DNA from: Scytolyngbya sp. HA4215-MV1
GTDB lineage: Bacteria; Cyanobacteriota; Cyanobacteriia; Leptolyngbyales; Leptolyngbyaceae
Length of the DNA stretch: 64,000 nt
Reading direction: 5' to 3'
NCBI GenBank assembly: GCA_019359045.1
Contig: JAHHIA010000015.1
Span: forward strand, 78,741-142,740
Under the pieces are notes generated by a model that saw only the letters and a list, made by a program, of their open reading frames with translations, did not search any database and was not told the origin of the DNA. Of the stretch, positions 9,241 to 17,784 are shown one piece after another. The first letter of the stretch is position 1; every line of letters begins with the position of its first letter. The translations under genes were made by a program, and so were the position numbers.

Positions 9241-12108
9241 CTAAAACTCTCCTGCTAAAGCAGGGATACATCGCTCACAGAGTAGTGGGTGTTCTTTGGA
9301 CTCCCCTACGTGAGTGGAGTAGTTCCAGCAGCGATCGCACTTCTGTCCTTCTGCTTTTCCTACGTTAGAAACAAACCAAGAACCTGTTGATGGATTTTCT
9401 TGAGGTTGGTAGTGCAATTTAACTTGAGAAGTTAAAAACAGATAACGAAATTCGTCAACTCCATTGCTTTCACTTGAAGTAGAAGGATTGAAGCGGGACA
9501 ATTTCTGGAAAAACTCATTATCAGTAGTTATCAAGAGAACCTGAGCTTCTAATGAAGAACCAATTTCCTTAGCAGCACGCTTTTCCTCTAGTTGCCGATT
9601 GACTTCTGCTCGAATTTGACGCAAAATCGTCCAAAAATTAGATAGTCCAAAAGTCTTCCACTGTTCATTCATCTGGAGCCAGCCTGACTCAAATACCGAT
9701 TGGTAAGGCGTGGGATAGGGTAAAAATTGCCAGATATCTTCAGCAAGATGGGAAAGCACGGGGGCGATCGCCTTTGCCAGATTTTCCAATGCTACTGCTA
9801 GCACCGTCTGGCAACTGCGTCGCCGGGCTGCACTGGACGCACTGATATAGAGGCGATCTTTGGCAATATCCAAATAGAAGTTTGACAAATCCACCACGCA
9901 GAAGTTCTGAATGGTTTGGAAAAAGCGGAAGAATTGCAGGCTTTCAAACGCTTCATCAACTTCGCCAAACACCTCAGTGATGCGATGCAGCATGTAGCGA
10001 TCGAGTTCTGGCAGTTGCTCATAGGGCACTGCATCTTTGGCAGGGTCAAAATCGTGCAAGTTCCCCAGCAAAAATCGTGCTGTATTGCGGATCTTGCGAT
10101 AGACATCCGATAGTTGCTTGAGGATGTTTTTGCCAATCAACACATCAGAGGAATAGTCCACTGACGACACCCACAGCCGCAACACATCTGCCCCATAGGG
10201 CGGTTCCTGTTGCTGATTTTTGCCACCATTGATCACTACCATCGGGTCGAGCACATTGCCCAGGGATTTGCTCATCTTGCGCCCCTGTTCATCTAGGGCA
10301 AAGCCGTGGGTCAAAACCGCCTTATACGGGGAACAGCCATTGGCTGCCACACTGGTCAGCAAACTTGACTGGAACCAGCCCCGATGCTGATCAGACCCTT
10401 CCACATACATATCAGCGGGATAGCGTAATTCTGATCGCTGCTTCACTACCGCTGACCAGGAGGAGCCGGAGTCGAACCAGACATCCATGGTGTCGGTGCC
10501 TTTGCGGTAGGTGTGTCCGTTGTTGTGATAATTGGCTGGCAGCAACTCTTCGATCGCCAGTTCCCACCAGGCATCAGAGCCTTTTTCGGCAAAGATTTGC
10601 TGCACATGGGCGATCGTTTCCTCATTCAGCAACGGTTCTCCAGTAGCTTCGTCGTAGAATACGGGAATCGGCACGCCCCAACTGCGCTGACGAGAAATGC
10701 ACCAGTCAGATCGCTCCGCTACCATCGGGGTAATCCGGTTTTCGGTTTGGGCTGGAATCCATTGCGTTTCGGTAATTGCTTGTAATGCCGCATCCCGGAA
10801 TCCTGCAACTGACGCAAACCACTGTTCAGTTGCCCGAAAAATTGTGGGCTTCTTGGTGCGCCAGTCATAGGGATATTTGTGAAGGTAGGGTTCCTCCTTA
10901 AGCAAAGCACCAGCGGCTTGCATGGCTTCCACCACTGCCCCATTACCCTCGCCTAGCACATTCAAGCCAGCGAAAGGACCCGCTTCCTCAGTGAAATTGC
11001 CATCATCATCCACTGGCGAGAGAATAGGCAGCCCGTAGCGTTGTCCCACAATGTAGTCATCCTGCCCATGCCCGGGGGCAGTGTGTACTAAGCCCGTACC
11101 GGATTCTGTCGTGACGTAATCGCCGCCAATGACGATTTCACTTTGGCGATCGAAGAGAGGATGACGATAGGTGGTATGTTCCAGGGTTTTGCCCATTACC
11201 GATGCCTGGATGGTTAGAGTTGTCCCTAGCGTTCCCGACAGGAGATCGACCAGATCCTTCGCCACGATCAGGTACTTGAAACGACCAGGGGCATTCTCGC
11301 CCACCTCGACCACGGCATAGACCAGTTCTGGATTGACACTGACTGCCAGGTTCGCAGGCAATGTCCAGGGTGTGGTGGTCCAGATGGCAACGCCCAATTC
11401 ACCCAAGAAGGGATCAAGGGGCATAAGCAAGGCGGGCGGTAGGCTGGTCACTTCAAACGCGGCATAAAGACTGCGAGAGGTGTGTCCTTCGGGATACTCC
11501 AGTTCGGCTTCTGCCAGCGCTGTTTTGGAACTGGGACTCCAATGGACCGGCTTTAACCCCCGATAAATATGTCCTTTCAGCACCATTTGGCCAAACACCT
11601 CTACCTGAGCCGCTTCGTAGTCAGCGGTGAGGGTTAGGTAGGGATGATCCCAATCGCCCCAAACGCCAAAGCGCTTGAAGACACTGCGCTGGGCATCCAC
11701 TGTTTTAAGGGCAAAGTCCCGGGCTTTGTGTCGCAGGGTGAGGGGAGTCAGTTCTTGGCGCTCGGCAGGTTTCAGCTCTTGCAAGACCTTGAGTTCGATC
11801 GGCAAGCCATGACAGTCCCAGCCGGGCACGTAGCGTACTTTTCGCCCCTTCAACATCTGAAACTTGTTGATGATGTCTTTCAGAATTTTGTTTTGAGCAT
11901 GACCAATATGGGGCACCCCATTAGCATAGGGCGGGCCATCATGCAAGATAAATTGCTCACCCGGATTGCTTTGCGACAGGTGCTCGTAGATCTGATGTTC
12001 TGCCCAAAAAGCCTGAAGTTCTGGTTCTCGCTGGGTGGCATTTGCCCGCATATCAAAACCAGTTTTAGGCAAGTTAACCGTGTTTTTGTAGCTTCCGGGT
12101 TCTGTCAC
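9241..12108 (-). CDS. ileS: Isoleucyl-tRNA synthetase
   Basis: Charges tRNA-Ile in the cytoplasm and edits valine. 955 residues, the normal bacterial length. The HIGH motif (PHIGHAQNK, residues 67-70) and the KMSKS motif (KMSKSLGNVLDP, about residue 611) are intact. The editing domain (CP1) lies between, with TTTPWTLPANLAV and GTGLVHTAPGHGQDD. An anticodon-binding domain and a C-terminal zinc knuckle (CDRCWNYS ... CERC) complete the bacterial-type enzyme. The start is GTG at 12108 (MTEPGSYKNTV). It stands alone, with no neighbours of related function. Confidence 0.98.
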   Translation of the reverse strand: MTEPGSYKNTVNLPKTGFDMRANATQREPELQAFWAEHQIYEHLSQSNPGEQFILHDGPPYANGVPHIGHAQNKILKDIINKFQMLKGRKVRYVPGWDCHGLPIELKVLQELKPAERQELTPLTLRHKARDFALKTVDAQRSVFKRFGVWGDWDHPYLTLTADYEAAQVEVFGQMVLKGHIYRGLKPVHWSPSSKTALAEAELEYPEGHTSRSLYAAFEVTSLPPALLMPLDPFLGELGVAIWTTTPWTLPANLAVSVNPELVYAVVEVGENAPGRFKYLIVAKDLVDLLSGTLGTTLTIQASVMGKTLEHTTYRHPLFDRQSEIVIGGDYVTTESGTGLVHTAPGHGQDDYIVGQRYGLPILSPVDDDGNFTEEAGPFAGLNVLGEGNGAVVEAMQAAGALLKEEPYLHKYPYDWRTKKPTIFRATEQWFASVAGFRDAALQAITETQWIPAQTENRITPMVAERSDWCISRQRSWGVPIPVFYDEATGEPLLNEETIAHVQQIFAEKGSDAWWELAIEELLPANYHNNGHTYRKGTDTMDVWFDSGSSWSAVVKQRSELRYPADMYVEGSDQHRGWFQSSLLTSVAANGCSPYKAVLTHGFALDEQGRKMSKSLGNVLDPMVVINGGKNQQQEPPYGADVLRLWVSSVDYSSDVLIGKNILKQLSDVYRKIRNTARFLLGNLHDFDPAKDAVPYEQLPELDRYMLHRITEVFGEVDEAFESLQFFRFFQTIQNFCVVDLSNFYLDIAKDRLYISASSAARRRSCQTVLAVALENLAKAIAPVLSHLAEDIWQFLPYPTPYQSVFESGWLQMNEQWKTFGLSNFWTILRQIRAEVNRQLEEKRAAKEIGSSLEAQVLLITTDNEFFQKLSRFNPSTSSESNGVDEFRYLFLTSQVKLHYQPQENPSTGSWFVSNVGKAEGQKCDRCWNYSTHVGESKEHPLLCERCIPALAGEF

Positions 12109-12514
12109 GATGGGTTAGGAGAGAATAACGATGAATGATCTGTAATAAACCATTGTATTGATACGCAGAGTGATCACGATCCGATTTGGGTCGTAAAAGG
12201 ACTTTCCCGATTGGAAAAGTCCTTTCTACGAATTCCTGGGTGCACGAACATCCTGAGAATCGCTACAGGGTTCAATGGAATAGCAAGGACTAAGGGCTGT
12301 CATCAATTCCAGCTAGAATCCTGACGATGGTGGAACTACAGCCCCTAGCTGTTTTTGGGAAGCGGGCGCGATCAGGCTGATGCTGCAAGCGTTTGACCGC
12401 TAATTAGATGACGCGCCCTAGCCATATTATGCCGAACCACTCACCATTAACCATTGACCACAGAAGCTACCGTTTTTTCTTAAAGCCAACGATTGGCGAC
12501 AAAAGACCTACACT
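12109..12514. other. Intergenic stretch upstream of ileS
   Basis: No coding signal seen. It holds the ileS promoter region and a hairpin at 12196-12225. No T-box or other riboswitch could be recognised. Confidence 0.5.
12196..12225 (-). terminator. Possible terminator of the Ycf66 gene
   Basis: AAAGGACTTT pairs with AAAGTCCTTT, extended by CC/GG after one bulged A. On the minus strand the stem is followed by TTTTA. It is about 290 bases from the Ycf66 stop, so the assignment is tentative. Confidence 0.4.
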
Positions 12515-13792
12515 TCAGCCATCTTTAGCAGGTTCAGACGGGGTCTCAGGGTCACGACTGGCTTCAGCATCCTGGTCTGATACAAGGAGGTTGGGATCGA
12601 GTTCGATCGTCAGGGCTTCAAGCTCTAAATCGACCTCTGAGATCGCAGCAGATAAGTCATCGGATTCTGCAAAGAGCACATCCAAATCATCTACTCCCGC
12701 TGGTTCACTGAGTCCACGCACCGCATCAGAAGGAATCTCGATTTTACCTTGATCGTCGAGCAAAAATTCTAGACTTGATTCCTCCACCAGAGACCCAGCA
12801 GTTTCGAGATCGACCTTGCTGCCGATCGTGGCTTCTAGCGTCTCCAGCGAAGGTTCCGGGGAAGGATTTTCTATCAGGGAGGCTTCAGATGCCTCTGTCA
12901 GTGGCAAATTTTCATCGGGGATGACGATCTCGTCGGTAACTGCGATCGACTCATCCGCCCAATCATCCCCTGCATCCTGCGCGATCGCCCCCTTTAAGCT
13001 TTCCTCGGCTTCATCGTCTGAACGAAATTGTTTTCTAACATAGGTGCTTTTATTTTTCGGTTGGTTAAAGGACTTGAACGCAGATTGAATGGTGGCCAAG
13101 AGCGTCCCAAATAGATTAGTTTTGGGCGCTTCGGCTACCGTTTTGGGAAGCACAGACGGACTCAGTGACGCGGTTGCATCAGGGGGATCAGTCGTGCCCT
13201 CAACTGCATCCCCTGCATCGGACCAGGGATCGGTAGCAGACGGAACGACCTGAGCCGATTCGACGACAGGCAACTCTTCTAAAGAATCCTCTACTGGAAC
13301 AGATTCTGCACTTTGAGTGGTCGCAAAGTCAGGTGGCGTGGTCGGTACGTAAGGCTGCACCGAAGGAGGCGATTTTTCTTTGGGTTGGCTTAACGTGCTG
13401 GCGATCGCCTGAGTCCAGTCTTTGACATTATTCATCTGGCGACTTGCTTGTTCCGAAAGCTTAGACAATTGCTCAGAATTAACCAATGTACTCAGCTTTT
13501 CCTGCAGCTCAGCCTGGTTCACTTCAGTCTGTTGAGCTGTAGGCGTCAAACTGCGGCGCAAAGTCAGCGTTTGCCAGCCAAACCACCCCAACAGAGCGAC
13601 GCCAGCAATCTGCCCTAGCAGGACTCCACCCGTAATCCGCCCAGCACAAACCCAAAGCACAAGTGCATAAAACAAACCCACCCCACTCCAGATCAGGTCA
13701 CCTTTTCGGTGCACTTCTGGAAAGAAAAAGGCAGCCATATAGAGGGCAAAACTGCCAAGACCAACAACCAACGCGAGAACGTATGCGAGCAT
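12515..13792 (-). CDS. Ycf66 family membrane protein with long acidic tail
   Basis: 425 residues. The first 90 match the Ycf66 family of cyanobacteria and some plastids: three hydrophobic segments, beginning MLAYVLALVVGLGSFALYMA and including WSGVGLFYALVLWVCAGRITGG. The remainder is a low-complexity acidic region rich in Ser, Glu, Asp and Pro with no recognisable domain. Plastid Ycf66 has about 100-150 residues, so the tail is long even for the family. Function is unknown; a thylakoid or plasma-membrane location is inferred from the segments. Confidence 0.8.
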   Translation of the reverse strand: MLAYVLALVVGLGSFALYMAAFFFPEVHRKGDLIWSGVGLFYALVLWVCAGRITGGVLLGQIAGVALLGWFGWQTLTLRRSLTPTAQQTEVNQAELQEKLSTLVNSEQLSKLSEQASRQMNNVKDWTQAIASTLSQPKEKSPPSVQPYVPTTPPDFATTQSAESVPVEDSLEELPVVESAQVVPSATDPWSDAGDAVEGTTDPPDATASLSPSVLPKTVAEAPKTNLFGTLLATIQSAFKSFNQPKNKSTYVRKQFRSDDEAEESLKGAIAQDAGDDWADESIAVTDEIVIPDENLPLTEASEASLIENPSPEPSLETLEATIGSKVDLETAGSLVEESSLEFLLDDQGKIEIPSDAVRGLSEPAGVDDLDVLFAESDDLSAAISEVDLELEALTIELDPNLLVSDQDAEASRDPETPSEPAKDG

Positions 13793-14387
13793 AATGCTGC
13801 TCCTGCCTGAAGACTACATGTTCTATGAAGATTGGGGTGCTCGAGACTTTTGGAAGAAGATCCAAGACTCAAAGATCTTTCTAAAATTCAGATCCCGGTA
13901 ATTTGAAGCACCCTCCAATCCATCCTGACAAATCACTTATAACTCTAAGCTTTAAGCGGCAGCTTTTTTGACGCAAAAAACAACAGAACTGAGTGATGAA
14001 TAGGTAATTCTTACAGCAAAAAGCGGAGAATTCTCAATACGTTTATTCTGACTTAACCCCTGCTTTGTACAGAAATGTTATCTTGCCTCTCCAGGTCGAG
14101 TAACGCTGTATGCCTTGCTGTAATTTGATTACAACTGTTTTGCTCGAATCAGGTAAGTTACAAAACCTTGCAAAGTGATTGCGGAATTTTGCAGAATCGC
14201 TGAAGTTCGTAAATTTTAATCTCTTTGCTCAGCGCGCCTGAAAGCGGTCTGCTAGCCTGCTAAATAAGGATGGTTTGTCTTGACTCCAATGGGGGTCGAT
14301 TTTTGCGTAGCAAAAGCCGACCCTTCACGCAATTTTTAGCCCAACGTTAATCATTCATTAAGGACTTTGATTTTGAAAACCAGGAAT
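13793..14387. other. Intergenic stretch between divergent genes
   Basis: It separates the divergent Ycf66 gene and a small hypothetical gene. No ORF is convincing. A hairpin at 14287-14323 (GGGTCGATTTTTGC / GCAAAAGCCGACCC, one mismatch region) could be a leader structure of the plus-strand gene. Otherwise AT-rich, with nothing recognised. Confidence 0.45.
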
Positions 14388-14705
14388 ATGAACCACTATT
14401 GCGATCAATGGATTCAAGACTGGTGCGATGAGAATGGATGGACAGATTGGTTTCGAGAACAGCGCCAATATTGGGCGTTTCCCCCCAACGCGGTGATTCC
14501 ACTCCCCATTCCTTCAGATGCGCTTTATTTAATCAAGCAACAGAATGGGTTAAGTGCCGATGAGCAGGCATGGTGTTTTGTTGCACTGTTCACCGCTGTT
14601 TTAGCGGGAGTTTCGAGCTATGTTCTGAGTTCTCCGCTCCCGTTGGTTATGGCATTTGCTTTCTGTGCAGTGGTCGCAGCGCGCCTGGAAGTTGAAGAAG
14701 CCTGA
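14388..14705 (+). CDS. Small hypothetical protein, C-terminal membrane segments
   Basis: 105 residues from the ATG at 14388; a TTG at 14367 would add seven. The N-terminal half is aromatic and polar (HYCDQWIQDWCDENGWTDWF). The C-terminal half has two hydrophobic segments (WCFVALFTAVLAGVSSYVL and LVMAFAFCAVVAARL). The Trp-rich start looks like a conserved cyanobacterial small protein, but I do not recognise the family. A 27-bp-arm palindrome follows the stop. Confidence 0.6.
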   Translation: MNHYCDQWIQDWCDENGWTDWFREQRQYWAFPPNAVIPLPIPSDALYLIKQQNGLSADEQAWCFVALFTAVLAGVSSYVLSSPLPLVMAFAFCAVVAARLEVEEA

Positions 14706-14774
14706 ACTGTTATTTCGATATTCGTGCGTTAAAAAAAACTTGAGGGTTTAGCCGTTCGGTAGTGTTTCAAATGT

Positions 14775-14829
14775 GTTTTTGGTATTTTTGAAAGCTTTGC
14801 TCAGCAAAGCTTTCAAAAATACCAAAAAC
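14775..14829. terminator. Long perfect palindrome between convergent genes
   Basis: Arms of 27 bp (starting GTTTTTGGTATTTTTG) match perfectly around a single central base at 14802. T-rich and A-rich segments at the ends allow termination in both directions. It sits between the convergent small gene (ends 14705) and hisC (ends 14888), so a bidirectional terminator is the simplest reading. The stem is unusually long for one. Confidence 0.7.
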
Positions 14830-14887
14830 TGGTCAAGAACATAACCCAACCGTTCACGGTTGTTGACTAATAGGCTGGCTTACAGTT

Positions 14888-16057
14888 TTAGGACTGAGCG
14901 TAGAGCAAGGTTGCGGCTTTCAGTCTTTCTAGTAGGCGATCGTTTTCTTCCGGTGTACCTATGGTAAGGCGCAATCCATCGCTGGTATGCCGGATCAGTG
15001 TACCCTCTGCTTTCAAATTTTGACAGATTGCTTGCAGCACTGTATTGGCATCCAAGTTATCTGATTGCAATCGTACATAGATAAAGTTGGCACTGCTTGC
15101 CCAAACTTGCAACGCAGGCATTTGTCGCAAACTTTCAGCAAGGCGTGTTCGTTCTGCCAAAATTTGGGGAATCGCAGATAATAGCTCTTGCCGATGAAAC
15201 AAGGCACTGAGCGTTGCAGCCTGGGAAAAACTCGGTAGGTTATAGGGTAAGCGTACTTTTTCTAGCGCCGTGATGAAATTGGGGTGAGCGATCGCATACC
15301 CCACCCGATGAGCCGCCAACCGAAAGGCTTTGGAAAAGGTTCGCATCACCATCCAGTTCGGACGTTGTAGCAACTCGCTCACCACAGTCGTTTGGCTAAA
15401 CTCAAAATAGGCTTCGTCAATCACTACCAAAATCTGTTCAGGTAAATTGCGGAGCCAATTCAATTCAGCGTTAGTCAGAGCATTGCCCGTAGGTGAGTTG
15501 GGATGCACCATAAACACAACTCGAATTGAGGGTGTTTGCGGTTGCTCAATGGAGCTTGACTCAACCAGAGACCGTGCCGCAACTAAATCGATCTCAAAGT
15601 TGGATAGCGATCGTCCCACGCGAAACACTGGAATTCCCAATGTTGCTGCTAAGATGCCATACATGGAAAAAGTTGGCTCTGCCACCAACACCGCGCCTTC
15701 TCCTCGCAAACAAGTCGCAATCAGCACTGATCGAATCAATTCATCGGAGCCATTGCCCACCGAAATATAGTCTGAATTGAAGGAATTTTCAGCGAGGTTG
15801 GCAGACTCATTCACATAGTCTGCGATCGCCTGTTTGAGCAGCAGGTGTCCCCCATCTGGATAGCGATTTGACAAAATCTCCTGTTGATATGTCCAGGCAA
15901 GTTTTTGCTTGAGTTCCTCAGGCATATCCCAGGGACATTCATTAGTATCCAGATGGTCAATCGTGCCATGGCTTTGAGCATCCGACTCCGACACACCACT
16001 GGGATGAGGAGTATAGGCTGTAAACTCCGCTAGATCCGATCGGATAAATTGCAGCAT
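14888..16057 (-). CDS. hisC: Histidinol-phosphate aminotransferase
   Basis: PLP-dependent class I/II aminotransferase of histidine biosynthesis, making L-histidinol phosphate from imidazole acetol phosphate. 389 residues from 16057 ([15 protein letters not shown]), the usual cyanobacterial start; an upstream ATG at 16087 adds ten residues. Key motifs are [32 protein letters not shown] and the PLP-lysine region [18 protein letters not shown]. Ends with [15 protein letters not shown]. HisC-like enzymes can also act on phenylalanine or tyrosine, so the exact substrate is inferred from overall similarity. Confidence 0.92.
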   Translation of the reverse strand: MLQFIRSDLAEFTAYTPHPSGVSESDAQSHGTIDHLDTNECPWDMPEELKQKLAWTYQQEILSNRYPDGGHLLLKQAIADYVNESANLAENSFNSDYISVGNGSDELIRSVLIATCLRGEGAVLVAEPTFSMYGILAATLGIPVFRVGRSLSNFEIDLVAARSLVESSSIEQPQTPSIRVVFMVHPNSPTGNALTNAELNWLRNLPEQILVVIDEAYFEFSQTTVVSELLQRPNWMVMRTFSKAFRLAAHRVGYAIAHPNFITALEKVRLPYNLPSFSQAATLSALFHRQELLSAIPQILAERTRLAESLRQMPALQVWASSANFIYVRLQSDNLDANTVLQAICQNLKAEGTLIRHTSDGLRLTIGTPEENDRLLERLKAATLLYAQS

Positions 16058-16232
16058 CTCCACGCCAACCCTTTTACAGAACGACAAATGCTCTATTTAT
16101 CCTAGCTCTAAGTGGGAAATGGGACAGAGGGATAGCAGCCGAGGGATAGATGAACACAGCGCTTCTACCCTCTCAGGTACTAGCGCATCGCTATGCAAAC
16201 GCAAATCCAAAATCCAAATACGCTCTATCGCA

Positions 16233-17084
16233 TCAGTGGTTGCCGATCGCAGCAGCGATTTGGGGTCTTAACACATCCATATAGCTCGACCAGCCGACCA
16301 AAATGGGTTGCTTATGGGCAAGAGTATCGGGATCAATCGCATCAGGGAGAAAGCTCAAGGGTTGTCCTGCCAAATCGCAACAGACAAGACCCGCCTCTTG
16401 TGCTAGTGCCAGCGGTCCCGTCGTATCCCACAATTTCACTCGTCGGTTGAGATAAACGTAGAGTCCGGCGCGACCCAAAATCAATTCGATGACTTTCAAC
16501 CCAAAACTGCCTAAGGAGTAAAACTGGATTTCTGGAATCTGTTGCGCAATTACCTGACCAAAATTTGCCCGATCGCGATCGCCCAAAATGACAGGACAAC
16601 AGGTCGCTGTCAGCGGTGGTGGCTCAATGGGTTTCAAAGCTTCTGGAGAGGAGTCCGCGATCGTTTGGAATAAGCCCCAACCAGGTCCTCCATAAAACAT
16701 GCGATCTTGAGCAGGCGCATAAATCCAACCTGCCGTGGGCTGAGCCTGCTCTAGGCTCCCCACCATCACTGCGAACCCCGCTCGACCATGGATAAAATCC
16801 TCTGTTCCATCCAGCGGATCAATAAACCATATACGAGAATAATTTTTGTAAAACGCTTGGCGTGATTGGGCATTTTCTTCCGTAACAATGCCATCTTGAG
16901 CAAACATCTCACCAAACGCCATCGATAATTGGGCATCTAGCGCGCGATCGACACTGGTCACATAATCTTCGGGGCCCTTTTCTGAAACTTGAAACGACTG
17001 CTTTGACAAAGTTTGTGCCTGCTGCCCACAGGCACGAATCGTCTGTCTAATCTTGACATCGAGATCTGAAGAAAAGGGTGACAT
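16233..17084 (-). CDS. Inositol monophosphatase family phosphatase (CysQ-like)
   Basis: 283 residues of the Mg-dependent IMPase/bisphosphate nucleotidase fold. Metal-binding motifs are present: VTEEN, WFIDPLDGTEDFIHG and the C-terminal LWDTTGPLALAQEAG. Members hydrolyse inositol-1-phosphate, fructose-1,6-bisphosphate or 3'-phosphoadenosine 5'-phosphate. A CysQ-like role in recycling PAP is plausible but not proven by these motifs. It lies 145 bases after the hisC start on the same strand with no sign of an operon. Confidence 0.85.
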   Translation of the reverse strand: MSPFSSDLDVKIRQTIRACGQQAQTLSKQSFQVSEKGPEDYVTSVDRALDAQLSMAFGEMFAQDGIVTEENAQSRQAFYKNYSRIWFIDPLDGTEDFIHGRAGFAVMVGSLEQAQPTAGWIYAPAQDRMFYGGPGWGLFQTIADSSPEALKPIEPPPLTATCCPVILGDRDRANFGQVIAQQIPEIQFYSLGSFGLKVIELILGRAGLYVYLNRRVKLWDTTGPLALAQEAGLVCCDLAGQPLSFLPDAIDPDTLAHKQPILVGWSSYMDVLRPQIAAAIGNH

Positions 17085-17137
17085 ACGAGTTCTACTGACG
17101 GATCAGACAGCAAATTGGGGACTCCTCATTCTAAGAC

Positions 17138-17170
17138 GATGGACTCTAGATCAATGATCTAGAGTCCATC
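17138..17170. repeat. Perfect 15-bp hairpin
   Basis: GATGGACTCTAGATC and its exact complement flank the loop AAT. A second hairpin at 17177-17196 (ATGGCGCT / AGCGCCAT) follows. Both lie between ycf35 and the phosphatase gene. They could be regulatory leader structures of the phosphatase or remnants of a repeat. Confidence 0.55.
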
Positions 17171-17220
17171 GCATACATGGCGCTAACCAGCGCCATTGGA
17201 ATTCGTTCCCCAATATTGTC

Positions 17221-17250
17221 AAAAAAAACGGGTTAACTCCAGTTAACCCG
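17221..17250 (-). terminator. Rho-independent terminator of ycf35
   Basis: On the minus strand CGGGTTAACT / AGTTAACCCG form a 10-bp stem with a two-base loop, followed by eight T. It starts about 25 bases after the ycf35 stop. Confidence 0.92.
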
Positions 17251-17274
17251 CCAGCTTGGGAACGCGCAGAGAAA

Positions 17275-17625
17275 TTAATGCACCACGAGATTAACGTGAG
17301 CGCTCTGCAAACCGGGACGTCTGACTTCTGCCAGAGTCTTGTTCACTGCATACTTTTGGTTAATCGAGTTAATTAACTCAGTTTGGTTATGCTTCTTAGC
17401 AACGCCCCAGAGGTCGGCGATCAGATCAAAGGAGCCATCAGAGTTACGGGACCAGCCCAGATCATATTCACCTTCCAGAACGGCAACGATGTCTGAGCGA
17501 ACACGCTGACCATTGTAACCGCGCACATCAGCATCAGTTTTAACGGAAATGCCTAGGTCGCGCAAAGAAGCCTTCAGGATTTCAGCATCAGTGATCTTGG
17601 TACGCAGGGTGCTAAAGTGAGACAT
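17275..17625 (-). CDS. ycf35: Ycf35 (DUF1257) family protein
   Basis: 116 residues, soluble. It begins MSHFSTLRTKITDAEIL and contains DADVRGYNGQ and YDLGWSRNSDGSFDLIADLW, typical of the DUF1257/Ycf35 family conserved in cyanobacteria and red-lineage plastids. Function is unknown. The ATG at 17625 follows a strong AGGAGG about eight bases upstream. A terminator follows the stop. ycf46 lies 160 bases upstream on the same strand, so co-transcription is possible. Confidence 0.9.
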   Translation of the reverse strand: MSHFSTLRTKITDAEILKASLRDLGISVKTDADVRGYNGQRVRSDIVAVLEGEYDLGWSRNSDGSFDLIADLWGVAKKHNQTELINSINQKYAVNKTLAEVRRPGLQSAHVNLVVH

Positions 17626-17784
17626 TGGATTTCCTCCTGTGGGGATTTGAGAACAACAACGTTTTTCAATTTGCTCTTAGCGCGTGGCGTTCAGGAATGG
17701 CTGATTACCTGCGGCTAATTGCTGGTCTGTCAAACTGCTAGCGTTTGCTAGCCTTTCCTCCTGTTGGGAAGCAGGAGAAAGCTT

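Noticed and set aside
12109..12514. T-box riboswitch upstream of ileS
   Set aside because: The specifier loop and antiterminator motifs are not seen, and T-boxes are not expected in cyanobacteria.
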